Part shown: one piece after another, positions 6,902 through 14,300 of the stretch
How positions within the stretch are numbered: the first letter of the stretch is position 1
Layout of the letters: each line of letters starts with the position of its first letter
Origin: a virus
Length of the DNA: 27,232 bases
IMG/VR virus record: IMGVR_UViG_3300035698_027913
Location: 1-27,232 of that record
Reading direction: 5' to 3' (one strand)
The notes under the pieces: model-generated
What the model saw: the letters and a program-made list of their open reading frames with translations, nothing else
Database searches by the model: none
Told to the model about the DNA's origin: nothing
Translations under genes and position numbers: made by a program

Positions 6902-7531
6902 ATGTATAATATTCTAAACATAGCGGATTACGTGATTGATCACGGGGCAAAAACAGGTGTCTCTATTTCACATTTGAAGCTCCAGAAATTACTATATTAC
7001 ATTAAAGTGTGGTCGCTTGTTGCCAAGCAGCCGATAATCAAAAGCGGATTCTACAAATGGAAGTTTGGCCCAGTTAATAACACGGTCTACCAAAACTATA
7101 AAAGTTTTGGCTCCCAGGATTTGTATCCAAAATCACCTGGTAAAAACCCGTTTAAGACAGACTCTGATAAAGCTCTAGTCGATTTCATTATTGACAGCTA
7201 TGCTCCATTTGATGCGGTTACACTTTCAACTTTTACTCACAAGGAACTTCCTTGGCTAATGAGCAAGGATAGTGATAAAATTGATGAAGAAACCATCCTT
7301 CAATATTATTCTGGCCTTGAGTTCGCTGAGAATTTTCCACTTTCTACGGAAAGTGACTCTTATGTGCCCGTCTACACCGAACAAGACGCTTCCTACATAT
7401 TTGATATGGAGTTAGCTTTTGCCCAGCACATCTTCAAATACAACTCGATAGAAGATTTCAAATCTAATATTGATAAGGCAAAGAAACCTGCTCTCAAAGC
7501 GTTGAAGGATGCGATAGCCACCCTTGTCTAA
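6902..7531 (+). CDS. Panacea (DUF4065/SocA-like) antitoxin-type protein
   Basis: 209 aa. The N-terminal 110 residues carry the Panacea/DUF4065 signature: ILNIADYVIDHG, then SHLKLQKLLYYIKVWSLVA, then FYKWKFGPVNNTVY and YPKSP. This domain is known as a promiscuous antitoxin module that pairs with many unrelated toxins, and it includes SocA, a proteolytic adaptor. The C-terminal half (about 115-209) is helical and probably provides toxin specificity. The adjacent Fic gene overlaps by 8 bases. ATG 6902 is the natural start for the family alignment. A+T-rich codon use differs from the flanking phage genes, suggesting later acquisition. Confidence 0.85.
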   Translation: MYNILNIADYVIDHGAKTGVSISHLKLQKLLYYIKVWSLVAKQPIIKSGFYKWKFGPVNNTVYQNYKSFGSQDLYPKSPGKNPFKTDSDKALVDFIIDSYAPFDAVTLSTFTHKELPWLMSKDSDKIDEETILQYYSGLEFAENFPLSTESDSYVPVYTEQDASYIFDMELAFAQHIFKYNSIEDFKSNIDKAKKPALKALKDAIATLV

Positions 7532-8282
7532 ATCGGTTGAATGGGAATATTTAGCCGAGCTCATCCAAGATTTTCCTCCAAAAAGAAAACTTGACAACGA
7601 CCCCGAAGTTGCAGTCGACAAAGCATTCTTACTGCTCAGGGATAGAACAAAATCGGTCGAAGCTTTTAATATGTTCGAAGATCTTGGCCCCCCCTTTTTC
7701 GACTGGGATTTGACCTCAAAGATTTCAGCCGTTGAAAAGATAATTCTCACATATCACAGTGTCCTTTTTAAGCGAATCCTGTCTAACAATGGAGAGTACA
7801 GAAAATCAACGGACCCCTACGGGGGTAAAGTGGGATTTGGAGGGAACCTCCGCTCTGAAACTAGAATAAAATATCCAGGTTGTGGGCCAGCATCCATCTC
7901 TAAGAGGGTGCGAGAGGCAATCACTCAGCTATTCAACGAGCGGGAAGACAAGGTAGAGAGCGCAATCAGATTCTATCAGCAATTCGTATTTTGTCACCCC
8001 TTTTATGATGCTAACGGTCGAATTGCACGATTTATAGTGAACTCCTACCTTCGATATCACGGAATAATTATACTTTGGACTCAAATACACCAAAGCAGGC
8101 GAAATTTCGTACGCCGACTGAATAAGTGTCATGACCGGTATAAATCCCATGATAAACAAGCTTATGAGCGGCAGATGAATTATTTTGTTTCATACATAAA
8201 ACAGCACCTACTGAAAACATCCGAACTTGGGGACACGGTTGAGCCGTTAGATAAAATCAAAAAGCCTCGGCTCCAGAAATAA
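7524..8282 (+). CDS. Fic-domain protein, probable toxin partner of the Panacea protein
   Basis: 252 aa, starting at TTG 7524 inside the antitoxin frame (8-base overlap); no better start is in frame. The Fic core has the early helix HSVLFKRILSNNGEYR and the catalytic motif HPFYDANGRIAR at residues 158-169, with His158 as the catalytic base. Fic enzymes transfer AMP or another phosphate-containing group from a nucleotide to a protein hydroxyl; Doc-type members phosphorylate EF-Tu. The anion-loop acid (D162) and the Asn-Gly-Arg are intact. I find no clear (S/T)xxxE(G/N) inhibitory helix, so control probably comes from the neighbour. Its 3' end overlaps the oppositely oriented terminase gene by 26 bases and no terminator separates them. 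Confidence 0.85.
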   Translation: MSKSVEWEYLAELIQDFPPKRKLDNDPEVAVDKAFLLLRDRTKSVEAFNMFEDLGPPFFDWDLTSKISAVEKIILTYHSVLFKRILSNNGEYRKSTDPYGGKVGFGGNLRSETRIKYPGCGPASISKRVREAITQLFNEREDKVESAIRFYQQFVFCHPFYDANGRIARFIVNSYLRYHGIIILWTQIHQSRRNFVRRLNKCHDRYKSHDKQAYERQMNYFVSYIKQHLLKTSELGDTVEPLDKIKKPRLQK

Positions 8283-9576
8283 CCCCAGGCCCAATCAGGT
8301 CGTGTGATATACCCATCATTAGTGCATCGCTATAATCAGGTGAAAAATTGAGTCTTTTCTTGATGTCATCCTTTGAAAGCACGGTGATCATTTTGTCCCC
8401 ATCCACTTTGTATCGATGTGCAGCAATATCCTCACGCAACCTCTGGTGATCTGGAATCTGAATAAGTTCATCTTTAAATAATTCTCTCAATTTCCAATAG
8501 CCCTGAGAACGTAGATTTCTAAAAGTGAACGCTGTCCCTCCCTGTAATTTGGGCTTTGCTCCTGAGATAAACTCACGCACCTTAAAGCTCTGGGCACGCA
8601 AGTTATCCACCACACCAGCACCTAGTCCAACACCATCCACAACGATGCGGTTTCCAGGGATCCTGTTCTCAGCTGCATAGAGGGAAACCCTACTGGAAAG
8701 TGTGTGGGTATCCATCCCCTTGAAAGTCTCCTGATTGAAAAGCGTCACTATCCGGTCGTCCTCAAAGATATGGGACAATACTGAAAGGTCATCCCCATAC
8801 CGAGCAACGTCCACGCCCAGCCCTTGAGTCCCTGCAATCTTTGGCCTGGTGTCATAGGTGGCATTTTTTACCCATCGGAACGGGATCAGCTGCGCAGGAT
8901 CATCTTTCGTATCCCAACGGCCAAGGATGTACCGCTCCCATTCGTCTGGAGTGAGAATGTTCTGCAAATCATCGATATATCCAGGTGGGAGGTGAGGATT
9001 TTCTGTTGGCAGTGCCGGAATGAAAGCATGGTTGGCAAGTTTTTGATCATGAAACCTTCTTTTGACCCAGGAGTCCTCGGGATTGCATGTCAGCATAATT
9101 CGCTTTGGAGAACGAGTTCCATTGGGTAGAACCCATCGGCCTACTCTGGTGGCAAGGATCCGGAAAGCCTTTTCGTCTACTTCGTCCGCTTCTTCAATAC
9201 ATGCCCAGCCAACCTCCAATCCTTTGAGCTTGTTCAACTCAGGGTCTTTTGTGATATCCGCCTCAAGGAATTCAATTACAGACCCATTGATCAGGGTGAT
9301 AACCATATCAGACCGGTTGAAAGATTTGATCAGTTCCGGTGGGCATACCCGCAGGAATGTCATGAGGGTGGTTTGTTTCAGTCGTTTGAGGGTTTTTCGT
9401 ATGAAGACACCACGGTTCCCTGGGTACTTCATGGAAAGGTCCACTCCTTCACCAGAGACGGCGTAGGATTTCCCTCCGCCCATTGCTCCCCCATACAACC
9501 TGAATAGCTGGGGAGCTTTGTGGAACTCTACTTGTTTTGGATGAGGAGTGTAGTACTTGGCTGCATTGACGATCAT
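8257..9576 (-). CDS. terL: large terminase subunit (DNA-packaging ATPase/nuclease)
   Basis: 439 aa. ATPase half: Walker A GGAMGGGKS at residues 29-37 and Walker B ACIEEADE at 125-132, with the LKGLEVG sensor region just before. Nuclease half: GLGVDVARYGDDLSVL supplies the first metal-binding Asp, IVVDGVGLGAGVVDNL the second, and DYSDALMM near the C-terminus the third. It pumps DNA into the prohead and cuts the concatemer. The start overlaps the small-terminase stop by 4 bases. Length and motif order are normal for the Terminase_6-type group. Its last codons are antisense to the Fic gene. Confidence 0.95.
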   Translation of the reverse strand: MIVNAAKYYTPHPKQVEFHKAPQLFRLYGGAMGGGKSYAVSGEGVDLSMKYPGNRGVFIRKTLKRLKQTTLMTFLRVCPPELIKSFNRSDMVITLINGSVIEFLEADITKDPELNKLKGLEVGWACIEEADEVDEKAFRILATRVGRWVLPNGTRSPKRIMLTCNPEDSWVKRRFHDQKLANHAFIPALPTENPHLPPGYIDDLQNILTPDEWERYILGRWDTKDDPAQLIPFRWVKNATYDTRPKIAGTQGLGVDVARYGDDLSVLSHIFEDDRIVTLFNQETFKGMDTHTLSSRVSLYAAENRIPGNRIVVDGVGLGAGVVDNLRAQSFKVREFISGAKPKLQGGTAFTFRNLRSQGYWKLRELFKDELIQIPDHQRLREDIAAHRYKVDGDKMITVLSKDDIKKRLNFSPDYSDALMMGISHDLIGPGVISGAEAF

Positions 9577-9998
9577 TCCATAATCTCATCTTCAGCAGTG
9601 GAATCTCCCGTAGGGGGTGGGTCCGGCTCCGGCACTGCGCTCTGGTAGATAATTGTCTGCTCGGATTCAACCTTTTGAACCTTTAGACCCAGGAGCTCAT
9701 CGACTTCTTTCAAAGCCTGGATCGCACCCTTGAAATCTCCCAGCTGGACGAGGCGTGAATAGAGGAAGTTTAGTTTCGCAAGTGACTGTCCCATTGCCTG
9801 GGTTTGGAACCCATCTCGGATAGTTTCAAATTCCGCCAGAGCCTTGTTCATGTAACGTTGCACTGAGCGAGGTCCGATGCCGTATTTGTTGTCCAAAGTT
9901 GTCGCAATTTGATTGCTTCGTGCGCCGATGATGAGCATATCAACGATATCCCTAACCGCTTGCTCACGTTCACTTTTCTTTAGTTTTGGTCCTGGCAT
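9573..9998 (-). CDS. terS: small terminase subunit
   Basis: 141 aa beginning MPGPKLKKSEREQAVRDIVD. Residues about 10-60 form a helix-turn-helix-like region (RSNQIATTLDNKYGIGPRSV), expected to recognise the packaging site. A helical region follows (about 70-115; SLAKLNFLYSRLVQLGDFKG) that should drive ring assembly, then an acidic Pro-rich tail that probably contacts the large subunit. It lies directly upstream of and overlaps the large-terminase gene, the standard arrangement. The portal stop is only 36 bases upstream. Confidence 0.85.
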   Translation of the reverse strand: MPGPKLKKSEREQAVRDIVDMLIIGARSNQIATTLDNKYGIGPRSVQRYMNKALAEFETIRDGFQTQAMGQSLAKLNFLYSRLVQLGDFKGAIQALKEVDELLGLKVQKVESEQTIIYQSAVPEPDPPPTGDSTAEDEIME

Positions 9999-10034
9999 AA
10001 TTGGTCTGTCTTCCGCAAAACTGGCGACAACTGT

Positions 10035-11303
10035 CTACACAGCACTTTTCAGAGTGTTTCTGAGTTGAACAATTTGAGTGATTAGGTTGACAGCATTTGT
10101 TTTTGAGACGTCCTCCAGGTCCAGCAAATTCTTACCCTCATCGGGGGTTAAAATCTCATCTTGAACAAGTCCACGAACGTTCTCTATGTCGGATGTGTTT
10201 GAACTGAGATCAATTCCTCGGAACTTGATTCGAAGACCCGTCTCGTTCAGAAGTGTCCTGTTGAGAACGGATTCGAAGATTTGCTGCTTTGGAGAAATCG
10301 ACACCTCTTTGAAAATCTTCAACTGCTGTTCTGCTTCACCCCCGCCTCCCATCGAACCAGAAGTCACCACACCCATAATCCTTGGTGGAACACCGTGGCC
10401 GGACAACACTTCGTCCCTGATTGAAGTCCGGAGCTTTTGAAAGTCAGCATCCTTAACCTCAGCCATGATTTTCTCGAAACGAACTTTAATATTGGGGTCA
10501 TTGATTGGGAGATACAGCGTCTTGTGAGAATTGTCGATCCCCTTCACCGTCTGGGTCAAGAAGTCACGCACCAGGGCTTTGGTGGGGCCATCGAACTCTC
10601 CTCCCTCAACGATAACAGCCAGCGCTGGGATTGCGTTGTTCCTGAAAAACCGATAGTTCCATTCAACGGCCAGTGCATCCAGGATCATGGATCCAACAGC
10701 ACCAATCCAATCTGGCCTACCATAGTAGGTGGAACGATTCGAGGGATATTTGAAGCGAATCATCTGGTTCTTGGCACGATCGCTCTTCTTTTTAAGACCA
10801 TACGGGGTAAAGTGGACTGTTCTGCCATTCAACTCCTGTATGAAGGTATCTTTCGTTCGGTTGAGATACATGGTTTCCCCAGGAACCCAGTACAACTCTG
10901 CTGGATCACCTTTCCTGGTCTGAATGACCTCAATGTGACCACCCCCAACTTCTTCAAAGTCCATAAATGCAGACAGAATGACCTCATGAAAGCTTTCCAA
11001 GGGGTTAGCAGTGATCAAGATTTTCGGCCACTTATCCTCGGGGACATATTCACCCTCTACATCGAGAATGTCGAACCCTAGCCCCACTGCAGATACAGCC
11101 TTGAAGCTTATAGCTTTATGGTGGTAGGTGTTATCGATGGTCTTTATCGCTCTGAGATTGATAGGGTGAGGAATAATGTTTTCCTGCTTAACGATCTCAT
11201 CGTTCAGCTGAGAACTTGCCTTTTTTACTGACGCAAGCGATGGTCCGGATTCCAGACCAGTTGTAAGGGTGATGATTTCAGCAGATGGTTTGGCATCACT
11301 CAT
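10035..11303 (-). CDS. phage portal protein (PBSX/HK97-like)
   Basis: 422 aa from the ATG at 11303, which has GGAGG seven bases upstream on the minus strand; a longer in-frame start at 11408 would run through the operator-like dyad. Typical portal features include AISFKAVSAVGLGFDIL, a segment of about 90-100 residues with ELYWVPGETMYLNR and FTPYGLKKKSD, then PDWIGAVGSMILDALAVEWN and GHGVPPRIMGV. The C-terminus is helical (VNLITQIVQLRNTL). It forms the dodecameric ring through which DNA enters and leaves. It is first in the leftward packaging operon, so order is portal, small terminase, large terminase, the reverse of the common terS-terL-portal order. Confidence 0.85.
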   Translation of the reverse strand: MSDAKPSAEIITLTTGLESGPSLASVKKASSQLNDEIVKQENIIPHPINLRAIKTIDNTYHHKAISFKAVSAVGLGFDILDVEGEYVPEDKWPKILITANPLESFHEVILSAFMDFEEVGGGHIEVIQTRKGDPAELYWVPGETMYLNRTKDTFIQELNGRTVHFTPYGLKKKSDRAKNQMIRFKYPSNRSTYYGRPDWIGAVGSMILDALAVEWNYRFFRNNAIPALAVIVEGGEFDGPTKALVRDFLTQTVKGIDNSHKTLYLPINDPNIKVRFEKIMAEVKDADFQKLRTSIRDEVLSGHGVPPRIMGVVTSGSMGGGGEAEQQLKIFKEVSISPKQQIFESVLNRTLLNETGLRIKFRGIDLSSNTSDIENVRGLVQDEILTPDEGKNLLDLEDVSKTNAVNLITQIVQLRNTLKSAV

Positions 11304-11374
11304 TGGATTTCCTCCGTGATTATTAACTCCATGTGCCAAGGTAGCCACCCCGCAAAAACCACTTCTGCATGAAT

Positions 11375-11408
11375 TTGTCACCGACACCGACACGGGTGTA
11401 TATGACAA
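11375..11408. promoter_or_regulatory. 34-bp symmetrical dyad over a late-promoter-like sequence
   Basis: Between the divergent portal and protease genes lies TTGTCA-N3-ACACC-N6-GGTGT-N3-TGACAA, two nested pairs of perfectly complementary arms with equal 3-base spacers. The left outer arm TTGTCA (11375-11380) is a 5/6 match to a -35 box, and TATATG (11399-11404) 18 bases on is a partial -10 box for rightward transcription toward the protease at 11451. A dimeric or tetrameric regulator bound here could switch both late operons. The dyad is seen; the regulator is unknown. Confidence 0.5.
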
Positions 11409-11450
11409 GCATCCTCTTTCTGGGGAACGGGCAGTTGGGAAATTCCCCCC

Positions 11451-12518
11451 ATGCGAAGAAAAGTCACCAAGACCACCAAGCTCAAAGACCTCACAGTTGA
11501 ATTCATTTCAATTGTGCCAAGTGGTGCAAATCAGAAGCAGATCATCCACAAGGATGAAAATGGTGTCACCTCCCTCCGCCTCCGAATCCTGAAACAGGAC
11601 GAAGATCAGCGGATGGTCTATGGCATTGTTTACTCTCCTGGAACCCCAGACAACGAGGACACCCAGGGTGACTTCATGGAAGCAGAGGAGATCAGAAAGA
11701 CGGCCTTTGACTTCATGGCCAACGCACGAATCCACAATGTGGACTCTGATCATGATTTTGAAGCTGGCCAGGGCTTCGTCGCTGAATCCTGGATCACCAA
11801 ATCCGACGGTGAGCTGAAGGATCCAATGTTCCCCGAAGAACCCGAAGGCTCATGGGCAGTCGGCATCTATGTCAGCGATGATGAGGTCTGGGAAGGTGTC
11901 AAATCTGGAGATTACAATGGACTGTCAATGGCCGGAGCCGGTGTCCGTGAAACCGTGGAGAAGAAGATGAATTTTATCGAAAAAGCCCAAGAGATAATCA
12001 AGGGTGTCAAGGAGAACTATTCACGGAGAAAGCTCTGGGACCTGGTCTATGCGTTCACTGATGCTGTCTGGGAGGTCATGAATGATGAGGACACCACAGA
12101 CAAAAAGGCTGCCGTGAAGGAGCAGGTGACAGAATTCACCGCTCTCTTGGACGCTGAAGTCCTGAAGTCTGCTGCTGGCAAAGCAAATATTGAAACTATG
12201 AAAAAGGCTCATGAGGCACTTGGAAGTCTCCTGGGTGGAACCACTGATCAAGAAAAGGAGATCGAAAAGATGTCTGAAAAAACCGTAGAGACTCCTTCTC
12301 AGGTAGCCACTGAGGAGCCGGTCGAAAAAGCAAAAGGGACACCTGAAGTGAAAAAAGCAGATGACATTGCTGCCATTGTAAAGGCCGCTGTAACTGATGC
12401 TGTCAAACCCCTGGAAGATCGTATCTCGAAGCTGGAAGGCTCACCCGCCTCAACCAAAGAGTCTGGGGAAGTGAACAAGTCCGAGGAAGAAGTTCCTCAT
12501 ACCATGTTCCTCGGTTGA
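11451..12518 (+). CDS. XkdF-like prohead protease fused to a scaffold-like region
   Basis: 355 aa. Residues about 10-185 match the XkdF-type phage serine protease (S78-like): LTVEFISIVPSGANQKQII, QRMVYGIVYSPGTPDNEDTQ, then HNVDSDHDFEAGQGFVAESW with the candidate catalytic His, and GLSMAGAGV with the candidate Ser. Residues about 190-355 are charged and helical with a coiled-coil look (AAIVKAAVTDAVKPLEDRIS), as expected for a self-cleaved scaffold. Such proteins guide capsid assembly and then cleave the scaffold. Position immediately before the major capsid gene fits. Start ATG 11451 has only a weak ribosome site. Catalytic residues are assigned by pattern, not alignment. Confidence 0.8.
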   Translation: MRRKVTKTTKLKDLTVEFISIVPSGANQKQIIHKDENGVTSLRLRILKQDEDQRMVYGIVYSPGTPDNEDTQGDFMEAEEIRKTAFDFMANARIHNVDSDHDFEAGQGFVAESWITKSDGELKDPMFPEEPEGSWAVGIYVSDDEVWEGVKSGDYNGLSMAGAGVRETVEKKMNFIEKAQEIIKGVKENYSRRKLWDLVYAFTDAVWEVMNDEDTTDKKAAVKEQVTEFTALLDAEVLKSAAGKANIETMKKAHEALGSLLGGTTDQEKEIEKMSEKTVETPSQVATEEPVEKAKGTPEVKKADDIAAIVKAAVTDAVKPLEDRISKLEGSPASTKESGEVNKSEEEVPHTMFLG

Positions 12519-12556
12519 TCCGAGCCTGAAGTAGAAAACCAAGAGGAATAAATATC

Positions 12557-13540
12557 ATGACCGTAAAAGAATTTTTAGAGCAAGTCCAGAAGGGTGCAAT
12601 CACCACTTCCGTTGGTGGCCAGATGTCCACCCAGGATGCGAACGCATTCATCAACCTGGTGAAAGAGAACAACCCCTTGTACGGCACAGAAGTACAGCTC
12701 GTGCCCATGACTGCACCATCCAAGAAGATCGAGATCATTGATCTGGCCAGTCGTATCATGCGTTCAGGTGTTGAGGGTGTTGCTCCCACGGACACATTCA
12801 GTCCCACCATCTCAAACCGCACACTTGAGGTGAAGGAAGTCCTTCTGCCTTATGATGTGACGTTTGACTTTCTGGAAGAGAACATCGAGGCAACAGATGC
12901 TGATACTCTCCTGCAGAAGATGTTCACCACCCAGTTTGGTAATGACCAGGTTGACCTCTCCATCAACGGAGACGAAGCGCTGGCCGAGACGATCACCGAC
13001 ACAACCCCAAATGACGGGGTGGATGATACCACTGGGTTCACCCAGAACGATCACACCTTTCTACGCATCAACGATGGTTGGGTGAAGAAGCTGAAGGCCG
13101 ATGCTGCAGCACATACTGCGGTACTTGGTGATTCAACCTCTCGTGATTACAAGGGAGACATTTTCCCTGCCTTGATCGACAACCTGCCTGAAAAGTACCA
13201 GCGTGATCTCGGTAAGCTGAGTTTCTATGTGAATCCAGCAGCTGAACGTGCCTATCGTCGCCAGCTCTCCGCTCGTGAAACTGCCCTGGCCGATGCGATC
13301 CTGACCGAAGGTCGTCGGGTTCGTTATGAAGGTATCGATATCGTGCCTGTCCCTGGCTGGCCAGCCCATGTTCCTGTGCTATCTGCCAAGCTGAACTTTG
13401 CAGTTGGTGTTAGCCGGAGCATCCGTGTTGGACGTCAGGTTCAGGAACGGAAACGCATTATCGAGTACACCATCACTGCCAAAACCGATGCGGAATACGC
13501 TGTCGGTGATCAGATCAGCTTTACCGTTCTGACCGATTAA
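12557..13540 (+). CDS. major capsid protein (HK97 fold)
   Basis: 327 aa, with GAGGAA 9 bases before ATG 12557. Features fit the HK97-type shell protein: an N-terminal helix (MTVKEFLEQVQKGAIT), an E-loop region (MTAPSKKIEIIDLASRIM), VLLPYDVTFDFLEENIE in the P-domain, YVNPAAERAYRRQLSARETA, then the A-domain region with GIDIVPVPGWPAHVPVLS and a beta-rich end. It follows the protease/scaffold gene directly. No cleavage site can be fixed from sequence alone. Strong ribosome site and a stable hairpin after the stop fit the high expression a capsid needs. Confidence 0.9.
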   Translation: MTVKEFLEQVQKGAITTSVGGQMSTQDANAFINLVKENNPLYGTEVQLVPMTAPSKKIEIIDLASRIMRSGVEGVAPTDTFSPTISNRTLEVKEVLLPYDVTFDFLEENIEATDADTLLQKMFTTQFGNDQVDLSINGDEALAETITDTTPNDGVDDTTGFTQNDHTFLRINDGWVKKLKADAAAHTAVLGDSTSRDYKGDIFPALIDNLPEKYQRDLGKLSFYVNPAAERAYRRQLSARETALADAILTEGRRVRYEGIDIVPVPGWPAHVPVLSAKLNFAVGVSRSIRVGRQVQERKRIIEYTITAKTDAEYAVGDQISFTVLTD

Positions 13541-13566
13541 CACATCCTACCTCCGGTTTGATAAAT

Positions 13567-13593
13567 GAGGGAGAGCGTCGTGAACTCTCCCTC
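13567..13593 (+). terminator. hairpin after the capsid gene (no U-tract)
   Basis: GAGGGAGAG (13567-13575) and CTCTCCCTC (13585-13593) form a perfect 9-bp stem with a 9-base loop. No run of T follows, so it is more likely an mRNA-stabilising or partial attenuation hairpin than a full terminator. It lies in the 100-base gap between the capsid and the next gene. Confidence 0.5.
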
Positions 13594-13640
13594 TCTCACC
13601 GGTGGAATATTTACGCAACCCGATCTAGGAGGTAAGACAA

Positions 13641-13862
13641 ATGTCTGAAAAAGACGCAACCGAGAAAACCACCCAGCCCCAGGCTCCCAAGGGAGTCACC
13701 AAGGTTCTGACAGGGAAGAATGAAATCCTGCTGGTCTCCAAAGGGGGCCGAAAGGTTAAAAAAGGCTCACCAGTCAATTTTACCCTGGCGGAGTGGAAAG
13801 CACTCCCAGAGTATTACAAGAGCCTGTTTTCAGATCCTGCTCCAAAGAAAAAGGAAGATTAG
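13641..13862 (+). CDS. small head-region protein (73 aa), possible decoration or head accessory
   Basis: Strong ribosome site TAGGAGGTAAGACAAATG. After a polar N-terminus the protein reads KVLTGKNEILLVSKGGRKVK, then GSPVNFTLAEWKALPEYYKS and a lysine-rich end. The strand-turn-helix pattern resembles small proteins found between capsid and connector genes in siphophages. No named family recognised. The gene right after it starts 9 bases beyond its stop. A head accessory role is position-based inference. Confidence 0.55.
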   Translation: MSEKDATEKTTQPQAPKGVTKVLTGKNEILLVSKGGRKVKKGSPVNFTLAEWKALPEYYKSLFSDPAPKKKED

Positions 13863-13871
13863 ACCTTCCCC

Positions 13872-14300
13872 ATGTTTACGACCTCTGCAGCAGTTATCAC
13901 CGAGGGCAACCTTGCTGGATTAGATGAGAGTATCATCAGTCCCCACCTCAAAAAGGGGGAAGTTGATCTAAAGAAGCTTGTCCCTGTGGCGACTCTTGAT
14001 CTCATTATTGGGCCAACCGCCCCCTACGATGCCACCGATAAAGAGGTGGTGACTGCTGCAGAATCGCTTCTCGTTTTGTCTCACGCACTCCCCAAGCTCA
14101 TTAATCTTGCTGGAAAAGATGGTGGACTGACTCGTACCCAGGGGATGGGTGACAGTACAACAGTGTTCGTGAGTCACAGAGAAGCAACGGTTATGGCAAA
14201 AGATTATCGTGCTCAGTCCATACGGCTCTTGAAACCCTACATGGAAGAGATGCCTGTAGGAGCAGTGAGCGCTGGAGGTTTTGACTTATGGGAAGTTTAA
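13872..14300 (+). CDS. head-tail connector-like protein (142 aa)
   Basis: Position between the capsid and the gp10-like gene is where the HK97 gp6-like adaptor is expected. The protein is helical: LDESIISPHLKKGEVDLKKL, then DKEVVTAAESLLVLSHALPK, with a polar C-terminus ending in GGFDLWEV. Connectors of this group are about 100-150 residues and sit under the portal. It overlaps the next gene by 13 bases. The ribosome site is weak, so it may be translated by coupling to the previous gene. Role is assigned from order and size, with limited motif support. Confidence 0.6.
   Translation: MFTTSAAVITEGNLAGLDESIISPHLKKGEVDLKKLVPVATLDLIIGPTAPYDATDKEVVTAAESLLVLSHALPKLINLAGKDGGLTRTQGMGDSTTVFVSHREATVMAKDYRAQSIRLLKPYMEEMPVGAVSAGGFDLWEV

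Noticed and set aside
6905-6910. TATAAT over the Panacea start codon as a promoter
   Set aside because: No -35 at correct spacing, and it lies within the coding sequence; likely chance in an A+T-rich region.
6313-6921. Minus-strand 202-codon open frame
   Set aside because: Opposite to well-supported plus-strand genes, no ribosome site, no recognisable domain; a shadow of 6337-6777.
10437-11081. Plus-strand 214-codon open frame inside the portal gene
   Set aside because: Lies antisense to the portal, which has clear family features; no supporting signals.
11304-11408. Extended portal start at TTG 11408
   Set aside because: It would run through the symmetrical dyad; ATG 11303 has a perfect GGAGG ribosome site and matches the usual portal N-terminus.
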